64,000 nt of DNA from Rhynchopus sp. YZ270_cl-10. Lineage: Eukaryota; Euglenozoa; Diplonemea; Diplonemida; Diplonemidae. A model generated the notes under the pieces. The model was given only the letters and a program-made list of their open reading frames with translations. It was not told the origin of the DNA and did no database searches. Below are positions 10,001 through 19,623 of the stretch, in pieces. Position 1 is the stretch's first letter. Each line of letters opens with the position of its first letter. The stretch is taken from positions 496,001 to 560,000 of the forward strand of contig OZ037902.1 in assembly GCA_964035575.1 (NCBI GenBank), in the 5' to 3' direction. The position numbers and the translations under genes were made by a program.

Positions 10001-13000
10001 AGGGTTCCCTGTAGGTATGGGGCGGAGCTTGCTCATGACCAGACGCCAGGCACGTTCTCGCGTTGTAGGATCCATTGCGGAGGTTGGGTTGTCTAACAGC
10101 AAAATGGAAGGATTACCTAACAGCACTACAGTCAAGGCAAGCAACCTCTTCGCACCACCTGACAACGCCATGCATTTGGTACCGCTATACTCCAAAAGCC
10201 CTACATGCTGCAGTACTTCAGCGATGCTTGCTGTGTTCACACCGGGAATTCCTTTGATTTTTGCATAATACCGTACAACCTGCTTTACAGTCAGCTCTGG
10301 CGGTAATGGATCTGTTTGCGGTAGATATCCAACTAGCTTCTGCAAATTCTTCAATTGAAGTGGCCGCAGATTGGAAAGACCTCGAATCGTAACCTCCCCT
10401 TGCGAAGGTGAAAGCAGCCCTGCCACCATTGACAATAAAGTAGACTTTCCTGCCCCTGGAGGAGAAAGCAATCCAAAGCAGTCGCCAGGTTTGAGGGTAA
10501 GATACATTCCGGACACTGCAACCTGTTTGCCGAACACTTTGCGGAGTTGTTTGACGAACAGTGTGTTGTGCATTTCACGGTCTTCAAAGGAGAGGTTTTG
10601 GAGGTTCTGTTGTGAGGTGTTCACCTCTGCAAGCCTCCGTAGGGATCGTTCTACGTTGCGACGTTCTTCTGCTACAGATGCGTCTTGTACTATGTCAGCT
10701 AGAATCGCCTCTCTCTCGTAATACCCTTCGGGGCGTGGGAACACCCAGCGCATGATGTTCTTTAGCTTATAGGAGGATTCACAGAGCATCAGAAGGAAGG
10801 TCCATATGAGGAATTCATACAACAAGATTAGGAGGTACGGCGTCGCCATGTCTAGTATCGATTGCTTCGGGTGGGTTCGCATATCGGAGAGCATAGACTT
10901 CGATGCATTCTGCAAATATACCATAGCGTTGACAAGAACTGCTAACGGTGAAAGCTTTTGAAAAAAATTCGAAGCATGTGGTTCATCAATATAGTCCAAG
11001 CAAAGCGCTGCAACGATCATATGAAAGCATGTAGTAAAGACCGTTGCAAGCAGGCCATTGCGAAACGCATATGACACAGTATAGTTAAACGCAAGAATCG
11101 TGGGTGTGCACATCACGAAAAGCAGGATATAGCATGGTATAATATCCGTCCTCCGCAACCTCTCTGAATACAACGATATATAGAAGAAGCAGGCCACAAT
11201 CACTGTCAACGAAATCAGCGCATCGGTCAACCCGCAGGCAATGTAGAACACTGTATCATGCACCCCGCAAAGCTGCGTCAACGAACGCGCTCCTGTTGCA
11301 CGGTCCTTTACAAGACGCCCTGTGAACATTCCCGTTAAAATTGAGATTGCCAGAGCAAAAAACAGAAGATAACTCCAAAACGCATCCTCAACAGACGACA
11401 TAGTAGGGAGAATGCCTATCCTGCTGATAACCGGTTCGTGTCCTAGACCAATTCGCGCAGAGTTGTGGAGGTAGTTCAGTGCGTAGGGGAGGGCGTGTAC
11501 TACGGAGGCGTTGAACCATACGTTGACTTCCATTGAGACATTCCGTACTGTGCCGTTTATCGTGTATGGTATGTGCGGTGCGATGTGGTCGATGCCGAAG
11601 GCATTAACCATGACCACAAAAGGTGCCTCACGTATGGTGCTGTTCCTCTGCCAATCGCGCCCCTCAGGGAGAAGCACTGCCGACAGGTCTGTTGCCACAT
11701 TCTCCATATCCGCAAAACTCCACAACACTGCACCGCCATCTTCGCTGCCATTCCCCTGGAAGTACACCGTCCCCTGGTTGGTAGGCAGGCTGTTGACAGG
11801 GGAGAGAACGCCTTCGTTCCCTGCCCCATAGCGGAAGAACGTAAAGGGCGCAGTAAACGCCACAATAACCATTGGAAGAAGCAGTTGAAACAGAAAGAAT
11901 TTGCCGGAGCCGAACATCGAAGGCAGTTTGATGTAGAATATCATTACCCAAATCTGTGAAGGAATGGAGAGGAAGCAGGCAGAGTTTCCAAGAAGAGAGG
12001 GCAGCGCGCCGTTGAGCGATGCGGAGGCGGAGGAGAAGGTGCGGGAGTGGATCTTGCTTTTGTTAATCTGCAGGCCACTGCTGTTGAGCGCGGTGCCGAG
12101 CTCCGTGTCTAACGGCGTGAACGGCGCCTTCAAATTCGTTGTGCTCAAACTCCCATACGTCTCGCTCAGCAGAGGTGAGTAGATAGGCGGTGCCTCAACT
12201 GCGTCCACGACAGTGCTCTTATTGCTCACCGCGTCGCTCGCTGTTTCGTGCCAACTGAAGGAGAAAATCGACTTTAGGGATTTCAAAAACCCACTACCAT
12301 AGTCATCCGCAGATTCAGGGGTCTTCTCAGTCCGTGCAACCGTAGCGCTTCCACATGGGTCGGTGATGCGCACCATAGCCTCTTCCAAACCGCTTTTCTT
12401 CAACGAAAACGACTCAATATCCAGCTCATAACACAGCGACTCACTCTGCAGCTCCTGCACGAGGTTCGACAGCGCTCGGAGCCCCGCAGAACGATCCACC
12501 ACGGTGTCCAGGGGCAGCGGGATCACCACCTCCCGCCCGCCCTCCCCTCCAAAGTCATTATGGGTGTTGCTGCTTCCTGCGCACGAGGCTGCTTCATCCT
12601 CCACCATTATAGGGATATGTCTGTGCACCAGGTCTAGGATGGGGGCATTCTCTACGGACGCATTTTTTTTGAGAATAACCAATTTATGACCACATTGAAA
12701 GCGCTGCTTGAGTTCCGACATTGTTCCAACATGGGCTGGGGGGAGCCTGCCCGCACTCATAATACATACACTGTCAGATATCTCCGCTTCGTCAAGGAGA
12801 TGCGTTGTGAAGAGACAGGCAACATCCCTTTGGCATTGCGCGACTTCCCACACCTCTTTGCATGAGCGTGGGTCGAGACCTGCGGTGGGCTCGTCCAGAA
12901 TGACGAGACTGGGTTTGCCAAGAAATGCTACTGCTACTGCCACCTTCTTGCGGATACCCAGCGACACAGCTTTTAACCGAAGATTCAGCATTTCCTTCAA

Positions 13001-14887
13001 TGAAAACCGAACCGCAACTGCTTCAGCATGCGCAGCGATTTCCCTAAGGGATATCCCCCTGAAGCACGCAAATAGCTCCAGAAACTGCCGAATTGAGAGG
13101 TCCGGAAGTACTTCGTCTTGCGGACAGTACCCAACAAAGCCTCGACCGCATGCTTCCCCGATGGGTAGTCCGCACAGCGTGACTTCTCCAGTTTCGCAAT
13201 CCAACCCTCCAGTAGCGACCCGAATGAAGGTAGTCTTCCCCGCACCGTTGTGTCCCAGAAGCGCTACCTTCTCCCCAGCCTCCACAGAGAGACTGACATC
13301 CGATAGAATTGTCTTCCCTTTGATAGAAACTGTAACCCGTTGTGCGGCAAGCCCTGTGTCATCAGGGGGTTGCATGAAGGCCTCCCATTTACGACGCCAA
13401 AATCGAACGGAAAAGAAAAAATCCCATTTTCTGCCTTTCAACACACACCCCCCTACCCACCACGCCAGAAACGACGACACGATCCCCTCCATGCACAGTA
13501 CTATCAAGAAGATCAGCGGGTCGGGGGTGTGGTAGAGGGGCTTTCCGTCGTTGTAGGGCCGCATGGCGTCCTGCGCGATGGCGGTCATGGCTTGGACAAA
13601 CGTTGTTGGAGGGAGCGGCGGGAAGAGGAACCAATAGTCAAAACACTTTCCTTGATCGAGGGGGTAGTTACTGTCACCACAGCCTGCAGAGACAATGCCG
13701 GCAGCGGTAGCGAGAAGGTACAACCCAAAGCTGATAAACCATGCAGACAGCTGCGATCCACACAGCAACGACGTTAACGCCGCAAACGGCACCAACGACA
13801 CCAAATACAAAATCATGACAAAGCACATCGGCCACATGCTCATTCCAGGGAAGAAGAAGTGCGTCATCACGTAGGCGAGGATGGGTACAAAGAGAAGTCT
13901 CGGCAATACCACGGACAGCAAAAAGGCAAAGTAATAGGCGGAGTTGGACATCCCGTTGATCTGCAGATATCTCTGTGTGCCGGTGGAGCGGAGTGCCACC
14001 AACGCTGCAGTCATTCTAACCGACGTCATCGCAAAGATACCAACGCAGGTAACCATACCAAAGGTAGGGATCATCAAAAGATGGATAAGATTTGCTCTGA
14101 CCAGGTCTTCTTTGTCTTTGCCACCTTCAGGTCCATAGCGGAAAATGGCCATATCAAGAGAAGAGCTGAGATTGAAAAAGACGCTGTCAATGGTTTCCTC
14201 CACCGCATTCTGGAAGCTCAAGAAGTGCGTCGAATGAAACATATTGACGCCATCACAGCGTTGCCACACTCTTTCTTCTACCAATACCACTGTAGGGTCC
14301 TCCATAGGCTGGTATATAGTGTACTGTAGGGTCTCTTTTGCGTCCAGTGTAAGGACATCTAGTAGTACCGCCCATTGGACATCGACGCGCCCGAGATACC
14401 ATTCCCGTTGTGTCGCATAGCTGTCGTCGACAGGAGCGTTGTCCTTCATACGCTCGAGTAGGTCGGCCTCGGGCATGACGTCCACAGCGTGCACACCGGT
14501 CTTCTCTTGTAACATCTCTGCTGTTCGGTTTAACAACGTATTCAGGTCAGTGATGTTGAGAAATGATGGTTCCAATAAGACAGAAGACAGTGCAAGCCAG
14601 ACCACAATGTTTTCTGTAGAGTCCGCAGCAACGCTTTGAAAGTCGCGTACAGAGTGATAGTCCGCAGAGCGTGGGCCCCAGTCGTAGATAGGGAAGAGAG
14701 ACCCATCACGGTCGAAGTCAAAGAAGTTCTTTTTCATGTGCTCGTGTTCCAGCATGATGTTGAAGATGACGATAACGGGGATCAAGGTTTCGCATAGTGT
14801 GAGGAACGCCCCAGGGACATTCCAGCAGGCGTGCAGGCGGAGCAGGTACCACAGCTGGCGGGCGCGGGTGCGAGTGCGGTGGAGCAT
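7082..14887 (-). CDS. ABCA-type lipid transporter fused to sterol glycosyltransferase and DysF domain (2601 aa)
   Basis: One uninterrupted frame. Residues 25-480 form the first ABCA transmembrane domain, with a large loop after helix 1. NBD1 follows, with Walker A at 545-553 (GHNGAGKTT), Walker B with D665-E666, and switch His696. Its signature is SLGIR (642) instead of LSGG. A linker leads to TMD2 (about 995-1375) and NBD2: Walker A 1475-1482 lacks the first Gly, the signature LSGGA (1575) is intact, the catalytic Glu is Asn1600, and the switch His is Gly1645. From 1798 to about 2280 there is a UGT80/Atg26-type sterol 3-beta-glucosyltransferase, with GSRGDVQPF, IGGDP, MPWSPT and the donor motif HHGGAGTT (2213). 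Residues 2315-2410 match a DysF domain (ENQRW, GWS, PDGWRWDGEW, VRRRGWVRKR). A short coiled coil and an acidic tail end the chain. Expected role: moving sterol or phospholipid across a membrane and glucosylating sterol. The domain calls are secure; the combined function is inferred. Confidence 0.93.
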   Translation of the reverse strand: MLHRTRTRARQLWYLLRLHACWNVPGAFLTLCETLIPVIVIFNIMLEHEHMKKNFFDFDRDGSLFPIYDWGPRSADYHSVRDFQSVAADSTENIVVWLALSSVLLEPSFLNITDLNTLLNRTAEMLQEKTGVHAVDVMPEADLLERMKDNAPVDDSYATQREWYLGRVDVQWAVLLDVLTLDAKETLQYTIYQPMEDPTVVLVEERVWQRCDGVNMFHSTHFLSFQNAVEETIDSVFFNLSSSLDMAIFRYGPEGGKDKEDLVRANLIHLLMIPTFGMVTCVGIFAMTSVRMTAALVALRSTGTQRYLQINGMSNSAYYFAFLLSVVLPRLLFVPILAYVMTHFFFPGMSMWPMCFVMILYLVSLVPFAALTSLLCGSQLSAWFISFGLYLLATAAGIVSAGCGDSNYPLDQGKCFDYWFLFPPLPPTTFVQAMTAIAQDAMRPYNDGKPLYHTPDPLIFLIVLCMEGIVSSFLAWWVGGCVLKGRKWDFFFSVRFWRRKWEAFMQPPDDTGLAAQRVTVSIKGKTILSDVSLSVEAGEKVALLGHNGAGKTTFIRVATGGLDCETGEVTLCGLPIGEACGRGFVGYCPQDEVLPDLSIRQFLELFACFRGISLREIAAHAEAVAVRFSLKEMLNLRLKAVSLGIRKKVAVAVAFLGKPSLVILDEPTAGLDPRSCKEVWEVAQCQRDVACLFTTHLLDEAEISDSVCIMSAGRLPPAHVGTMSELKQRFQCGHKLVILKKNASVENAPILDLVHRHIPIMVEDEAASCAGSSNTHNDFGGEGGREVVIPLPLDTVVDRSAGLRALSNLVQELQSESLCYELDIESFSLKKSGLEEAMVRITDPCGSATVARTEKTPESADDYGSGFLKSLKSIFSFSWHETASDAVSNKSTVVDAVEAPPIYSPLLSETYGSLSTTNLKAPFTPLDTELGTALNSSGLQINKSKIHSRTFSSASASLNGALPSLLGNSACFLSIPSQIWVMIFYIKLPSMFGSGKFFLFQLLLPMVIVAFTAPFTFFRYGAGNEGVLSPVNSLPTNQGTVYFQGNGSEDGGAVLWSFADMENVATDLSAVLLPEGRDWQRNSTIREAPFVVMVNAFGIDHIAPHIPYTINGTVRNVSMEVNVWFNASVVHALPYALNYLHNSARIGLGHEPVISRIGILPTMSSVEDAFWSYLLFFALAISILTGMFTGRLVKDRATGARSLTQLCGVHDTVFYIACGLTDALISLTVIVACFFYISLYSERLRRTDIIPCYILLFVMCTPTILAFNYTVSYAFRNGLLATVFTTCFHMIVAALCLDYIDEPHASNFFQKLSPLAVLVNAMVYLQNASKSMLSDMRTHPKQSILDMATPYLLILLYEFLIWTFLLMLCESSYKLKNIMRWVFPRPEGYYEREAILADIVQDASVAEERRNVERSLRRLAEVNTSQQNLQNLSFEDREMHNTLFVKQLRKVFGKQVAVSGMYLTLKPGDCFGLLSPPGAGKSTLLSMVAGLLSPSQGEVTIRGLSNLRPLQLKNLQKLVGYLPQTDPLPPELTVKQVVRYYAKIKGIPGVNTASIAEVLQHVGLLEYSGTKCMALSGGAKRLLALTVVLLGNPSILLLDNPTSAMDPTTRERAWRLVMSKLRPIPTGNPALFANTVRPIVFMSTGSLKEAESICTRFGVLVDGHLTTIGTPKQLKDRLAKGYFVNIYFAPPKGLVKADDKRKVEFCARSLLDELMTLSPKAELLETIIGRRQIEIQLPLSSDLSELLRMLESKQEEYGIDEFSVSKASFEQAYLRAVELQQKANLKKKDLVAQSVVPPLKIVILIVGSRGDVQPFLALAKRLRDFKHCIRIATHECFRGFVQSHGFEFFPIGGDPEALMKFIVENPKMITTSLSAIQANRQMMSEMFRGCWAACDSFSPDVIIANPPVQCHTHIAEALHVPLQIHFTMPWSPTKAYLHPLAVVSVFGNEQSYHIVDELMWLGMSDLINVFRTSIGLPRIKSGAGLQHTLKIPHIYCVSECLLPKPADWGPHITTSGFWFLNDAKESGGLSPALGFQTPVLQKHLQTLQQNFSPNQDRQYEPPSELNAFITAADTPLIYIGFGSIVVQDKVALETIIFEAISLLRDEMQPRNRDATQEEMRTYTSPQLGHHYQEPTGTPQQQLLPEILRRRREVAPNDPVRIILHSGWANLGCLEKGEEAGTPLISTDVPANVFVLRTDVSHDWLFPRCSAVVHHGGAGTTAAGLRAGKPTVVIPFFGDQTFWGTCVERQGVGPAPIHHKDLTASSLCKALHFALQPSTRRQAEELGFVLSAEAGVEKGVRAFHSYLPLDFEGRWRVSCFENQRWFPVIGWSATLYKTDPSPFSDSTGLQVANRERYPCPDGWRWDGEWRPVTSPETDAEGFQHATSFKGPWKRSCASTDVVRRRGWVRKRSFHGHTRWSANDSDQYLTRERGGSTVSRHPYDEGDETEALRTENALLRQKIDLQSQTMARLIKGLADASAGNDTKLSQLCSELSVSVGNDSATNMMHTGGTTDSALTKGCFNLAELLSSVEHQDTDSDVLLAETRVLGDTDDEDTEEGRENNAVVEAEEEEEEEEGGGPRYDPPSPSAPPPLNLDDCVLAD

Positions 14888-15426
14888 TTTGTGTGTCAGA
14901 GAAAGAAGAGAGAAAAAAAAAATAAGGGGAGGGAATAATTGGCGCTGTTCACATCTCTATTGATGGTTTTGGGTTACTTTTTTTTGTGTTGTGTTGTTCT
15001 GTTTTGGTGGTTTTATTGGATCGATTTGGTTGACTTATGTGTGATAAAAAAAGCCCACTTTTTTTCTCTTCAAAGCCGCTGACAATAATTGACATATGAG
15101 GATCAGAAAAAAAAAAACCAAACCCGCATGGGGCTTTTGGCCAATATATGGCACCGAATAAAAGGGAAAGACGAAGAACGGAACACACACACACCCACCC
15201 CTCAATGCACTGAATCACCCTTAACGAGGCCAGAAGAGAGATGAGCGATTTAGGGCTTTGCAAAAAAACCCCCACCCACCCCCTCCAGAATGACTTAAAA
15301 CAGTATGCAACATGCATTTTTTTCCTACCACGATACAGAGTGCACAACGTGCATTGTCATCAATATGGTAAAGAGAAGGGACAGTGAGCTGTAGGATACC
15401 CTTTTTTTTTACCCCATCAACCCAAC

Positions 15427-16848
15427 TCAATTCACTACACTCACCCCCAGATACGGTGTCCCCGCCACAATCCCCTGCGTTGAGACCGCCACTGTCTGCA
15501 CCTTCTGCAAAGCATCCAACGCGAGAAGCCGCTCCCGCTCCGCCTGAGCGTATAGAAAACCAAGCCCCTCCCCTCTGAGGGCTTGGTCTATTTCGTAACA
15601 GGGGAAGCCGTGTTGGAAGCGGTGTATAAGAGAGGTGCCTTCATCGGAGAGGACATGAGGCCCTGTGGCAGTGCCACCACGCTCTGCGTCGTTCAACGGA
15701 GAGATTGAAGTACTGTAGGCTAACGCTGCAACAGCGTGCGCCATGGCGGCTGTCATGTGTTTGTGATCATTGCGCATTCCAGTTTTTCGATGAGTCTTCT
15801 TCGTTTCAGTTACCCTCCGAAACGCAGTTTCCGCTGCCGCAAGCGCAGATTTAGACCCGCACGCAACGAACGGAGTCAAAACCTGAATTAAATTTGTACA
15901 CAATATCTCCATCCCCCGAGGCCCAGGCTGCGATTTCACCGCCTCTATAAAAGTTGTATGAAACGCAGGAAGGTCAAACCCATCCTTATACACCGTAAGC
16001 AGTGCGCTATATGCATGCGAATCCAGCGCCACCCCATCTTCCTTCATCTGACACAACGTGGTCTCCACAAAACGTCGCTTTACTTTATAGTCGCAATGCC
16101 ATCGAGAGGCGGTCTTCAAGACGATGCTGTACGCTTTTACGTCTATGATCCCCATTTCTCTCATTTTTTCGATAATAACCCCGATACTCTCCGGAGTACT
16201 GCTAGGCAAGGCTGCGGTGAGGAGAAACGAATCAACGGGATACCCTGCACGCTCTGCATATACCAACAACTGTGTTGCCTTTCGATGAAAGTATTCCTCC
16301 CCTGCGTCTGCATACTGTGAAGGCAGGCCATATGACACGTTCGCATCGTGTGCCTCCTTAAGCTCCCCATATGAACGAAGCAACGCCAACATCGTGACCC
16401 GATCTGGCTGAATCCCTAATCCCGGAAGCGCCTTTGAAATCCGCAAACAACCCTGCAGATGGCCCGTTCTAAGGCAAAGGTCGAGGAGGGCGTTATACGC
16501 CTCTATACGAAGGTGTATATGCCTGCGTTTCATGGACCGGAGGAGGAGAGAGAGGACGCGGATGTTCTTCTGTGCTGCCATGACGTGTAGTGCTTTGTGG
16601 TAGGTGTGTGTGCCGAGGTCGTATCCCTGTGCGCGAAGCGCGTACATCACATCGCGTAGGTGTTCCACACGGCCGTGCTGTGCCATCGCACCAAGCTTCT
16701 CCGCCGCCTTCGCATCCCCCTTTTCGTGCACAATGTTCTGCTCGCCGGGGCTGTGTCGGGTGATCCGGTTGTCAGGGAAGTACGCAGGCCCGCGACCAGA
16801 TCCATGAGAGGTTTCAAAGAAGCTACGAAGAAGAACGCATTTTCGCAT
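15427..16848 (-). CDS. pentatricopeptide-repeat protein, probably organellar (473 aa)
   Basis: An uninterrupted helical-repeat protein. Residues about 60-180 and 215-310 show the paired-helix spacing of PPR motifs, for example the segments around THTYHKALHVMAAQ, IEAYNALLDLCLRTG, VKAYSIVLKTAS and SHAYSALLTVYKDG. The N-terminus is basic and rich in Ser and aromatics with few acids, which fits a mitochondrial presequence. PPR proteins bind single-stranded RNA and act in processing, editing or translation of organellar transcripts. The number of clear repeats is modest, so a structural PPR role such as mitoribosome assembly is also possible. It lies 540 bp upstream, in transcription order, of the ABCA fusion. 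Confidence 0.75.
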   Translation of the reverse strand: MRKCVLLRSFFETSHGSGRGPAYFPDNRITRHSPGEQNIVHEKGDAKAAEKLGAMAQHGRVEHLRDVMYALRAQGYDLGTHTYHKALHVMAAQKNIRVLSLLLRSMKRRHIHLRIEAYNALLDLCLRTGHLQGCLRISKALPGLGIQPDRVTMLALLRSYGELKEAHDANVSYGLPSQYADAGEEYFHRKATQLLVYAERAGYPVDSFLLTAALPSSTPESIGVIIEKMREMGIIDVKAYSIVLKTASRWHCDYKVKRRFVETTLCQMKEDGVALDSHAYSALLTVYKDGFDLPAFHTTFIEAVKSQPGPRGMEILCTNLIQVLTPFVACGSKSALAAAETAFRRVTETKKTHRKTGMRNDHKHMTAAMAHAVAALAYSTSISPLNDAERGGTATGPHVLSDEGTSLIHRFQHGFPCYEIDQALRGEGLGFLYAQAERERLLALDALQKVQTVAVSTQGIVAGTPYLGVSVVN

Positions 16849-16982
16849 TGAAGAATGCGGGAGGAGGGGGGGGAGGAGGGGAGGAGAAAGATTGGGCTTT
16901 CTCTGGATGGGGGTTGTTGTTGTTGAGGGGTGTGTATGTGGAGAAAGCAGGTGATGGGGGAGGGTGGTTACTTAGTGTGGAA

Positions 16983-17108
16983 CATTTCCCAGGGGAGGGG
17001 GAGAGATTAAAAGAGGTTGCTGGGTCGCTTTGTTTTTTGGCCGTATGCGGCTCTCATCCCGCTGTAAATCGTAGAAAAGGAAAAAGATTGAGTTAAGATG
17101 AACCTACT
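16983..17108. repeat. promoter-proximal repeat P, copy 1
   Basis: About 110 bp shared with 23331-23431. Conserved blocks are CTTTGTTTTTTG, CCGTATGC, ATCCCGCTGTAAA and TTGAGTTAAGATGAACC. Both copies lie roughly 100-250 bp before the start codon of a minus-strand gene. Confidence 0.55.
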
Positions 17109-17268
17109 ACAGGTCTCGGTATCACCTTTAAAGGGGGGGAGATAAGGGGAAAAAAAGAAACTTGAATTATGAAGGAAGCCACCAACGGGATCAGAACTAC
17201 CACAGAAACACATTTTTTCAAGTTAAACAAAAGGGAAATGCGGCCAATTTTAGTGGGAAAAAATCGAA

Positions 17269-17312
17269 AAATTTGCAAGATGAATGTGCCTCTCGTACAC
17301 AACACCTTTCAA
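17269..17312. repeat. short hairpin repeat SHR-2
   Basis: AAGATGAATGTG, CCTCTCGT loop, then ACAC and CTTTCAAG, giving an outer and an inner stem. Confidence 0.55.
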
Positions 17313-18316
17313 GTAAACAAACGTGGGAGGGGGGTGGGTGAGGGTGATGACATTATACATTCAAGTATTAAATTGTTTTAAATCCGCTGAAGAGAACGGC
17401 TTTTCAAAACACAGACATCTCATTTTTTTTAAAAGCGGATTCTATTGAAGCAGGACACTCATACCCTTAGTAGGGTATATTTATAAAAAAATACTGCAAC
17501 AAAACGCGTCTGTAGAAAGCAAGACAAAGCCAGATACAAAAAAAACCTGATGGCGTTTTTACAAAACGCTCTGAAGGACCACGAGGGGAATGCAGATCAC
17601 ATTCATTGGTGAAGCGCCGACACAGCCGCAACGGCAGAAGACACGATACACTGTGAAGACATCAGGTGTGTACAAGGTTGGTAGTTTTTTTTTTTTAGAT
17701 TTTTTTCCCCTCATCAAAAGACAAGAAAAAGGTTAAACAAGAGTTTTTTTTTTTTGAATAGAAAAAGAAGGGACAGCGCCGATAGGGTGTCGCGTAGCAA
17801 CGTATCGACACGTCTCTCCCCTTCTTGACACTCGGATGGGTAATGTTCAACGAAGGTAGTCACCAAGGGAGCCGCGATGCAGACAGGCACCCACCTCCGT
17901 CATGAAGAAAGAGTCAAACGGGAGGAAGCACAAATGGGGGTGATGATAATATAATAAAAAAAACAAGAGGGCATTGAGAACGTATCCGTCACCCTCTCGG
18001 GATCAGATACAGTCACAAAAGAGAACAAAAAAAAGATTGGTACCTTCGCAAGGGGGAGAGGGGGCGTAGTATCCCCTCAACCCTTTTACACACCCCGCTT
18101 GTATCAGTTTTCTTTCCCAATCATATGGTTTGCATACCGCTGTTATGGAAATTCCGGGAAAAAAAATGGGTATTTTCCATGCGCAAGCAAAAAATGTGGG
18201 AAATTAATGCGGGTATTGTGTGCAGCTTTCTTTCCATTTCATTTTTTCATTTATGGTTTGTGTTAACGATAGCAATGAGAAGTAAAAACAGTGTACACGG
18301 CTTTGCGTGTCGGTGC

Positions 18317-18922
18317 ATATGGGTCGATTTCAAAACCCCCCCCCCCCAAAAGTTCTTTTTTGTCTTTTTCATGATATAGGCAGTTTTTTTGCAGTCTGAG
18401 GTCCGGAACCGCCCCAAAAACGATTTTCTGGGAGGTTTTGGGTGGTTTTGGGGCGAAATGGACCTTTTTTGACCATTTTTATGGTATTTTTAGGCTGTTT
18501 TTGGCCCTTCTTCTTACACAGCCTATTGGGGGTCAAAATAGCTATTTTTGACCAAAAAACACAATTTATTTGACGCCAGGAGGCCTCCGTTGGCCCAAAT
18601 ATATCCCAAAAATGGGCTGTGAGCCCAATCCGACCTGTTTTGGGCACATTTGGCACTTTTCTTGGTGCTTATTTGATGTTTTTTGGTCAAAAATAGCTAT
18701 TTTGACCCCCAATAGGCTGTGTAAGAAGAAGGGCCAAAAACAGCCTAAAAATACCATAAAAATGGTCAAAAAAGGTCCATTTCGCCCCAAAACCACCCAA
18801 AACCTCCCAGAAAATCGTTTTTGGGGCGGTTCCGGACCTCAGACTGCAAAAAAACTGCCTATATCATGAAAAAGACAAAAAAGAACTTTTGGGGGGGGGG
18901 GGGTTTTGAAATCGACCCATAT
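18317..18922. repeat. 606-bp near-perfect palindrome (fold-back element)
   Basis: Arms 18317-18561 and 18677-18922 are inverted copies about 245 bp long. The only difference I find is one base in a C/G homopolymer (12 against 13). They enclose a 115-bp unique centre. The ends read ATATGGGTCGATTTC inwards. No clear target duplication is visible. The arms are rich in alternating runs such as CCCCAAAA and TTTTGG. A recent fold-back transposon or a palindromic amplification are the main options. Confidence 0.9.
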
Positions 18923-19282
18923 CATAACAACAAATTCGTACCAAAAAATAAAACACAAAACAAAAATCGCCCAAAAAGGGGGTCAAGGGGGAATTAATTT
19001 TATTCGGAGTCCTTTGTTACATTGCCCTATGTGGGCAAATTTAGAGAAAAAAAAATACATTGGACACCAAGTGAGGCAGTCGGTGCGTTGATAGGGCAAC
19101 ACACCGACAAAGAAAAGGGAGAAAAGATGAATGAATCACATGGACACATGCGTCTTTTAAACAAAGTAATCGAAAATAGAGAGGGCGAATCGCCCATTAA
19201 GAGGTGAAAGAAAAACGTACGGAACGTCAAAAGAGGGGGAAAAAACGCGATACGTTTGTGGAATGAAAATGGTGCAATATTC

Positions 19283-19321
19283 GAAAGATGACTGAACCTC
19301 ATGGGTGCATGCATCTTTCAA
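19283..19321. repeat. short hairpin repeat SHR-2
   Basis: Outer stem GAAAGATG/CATCTTTC with a diverged interior (ACCTCATGGGT). Confidence 0.5.
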
Positions 19322-19401
19322 AAAGAATGTGTTCGGGATTTCAAATTCCATAGGTTATTTACCTACACAAAAAAAGAAGAAGCCAAGAATGAGAAGTTGA
19401 A

Positions 19402-19478
19402 AGTGCAAACACCCTGCCGTACACCGGACGCTACGGCAGGCGCTACTTTCTCCGCGGGTTATCAAACCCAAGAGAACA
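19402..19478. repeat. two-hairpin repeat SHR-3
   Basis: AAGTGCAAACACC start, an extended GCCGTA/TACGGC stem, and the T-arm-like GGGTTATCAAACCC. Confidence 0.5.
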
Positions 19479-19590
19479 GAGAGCACTAACAAGAAAAGCA
19501 TGCGCGGACACATGCATTACGTTTTTTTTTTCCCCCCGAAGACAAGCAAAGACACTTTGAGATACATTGTAGAAAAATAAGAAAAGTTTA

Positions 19591-19623
19591 TAAGATGACC
19601 CTAAGCCTCTCGTGCTTAGTCAA
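19591..19623. repeat. short hairpin repeat SHR-1
   Basis: AAGTTTATAAGATGACC leader and stem CTAAGC/GCTTAG around CTCTCGT. Confidence 0.6.

Noticed and set aside
12708-13535. 275-codon plus-strand frame
   Set aside because: Antisense shadow of NBD1 of the ABCA fusion; it has no independent domain.
16990-17110. Small structured RNA such as U6 or SL RNA
   Set aside because: No recognisable snRNA motif or Sm site; the sequence is better treated as a dispersed repeat.
18369-18869. Two similar proteins on opposite strands
   Set aside because: They are the same palindrome arm read twice; low-complexity composition and no start context.
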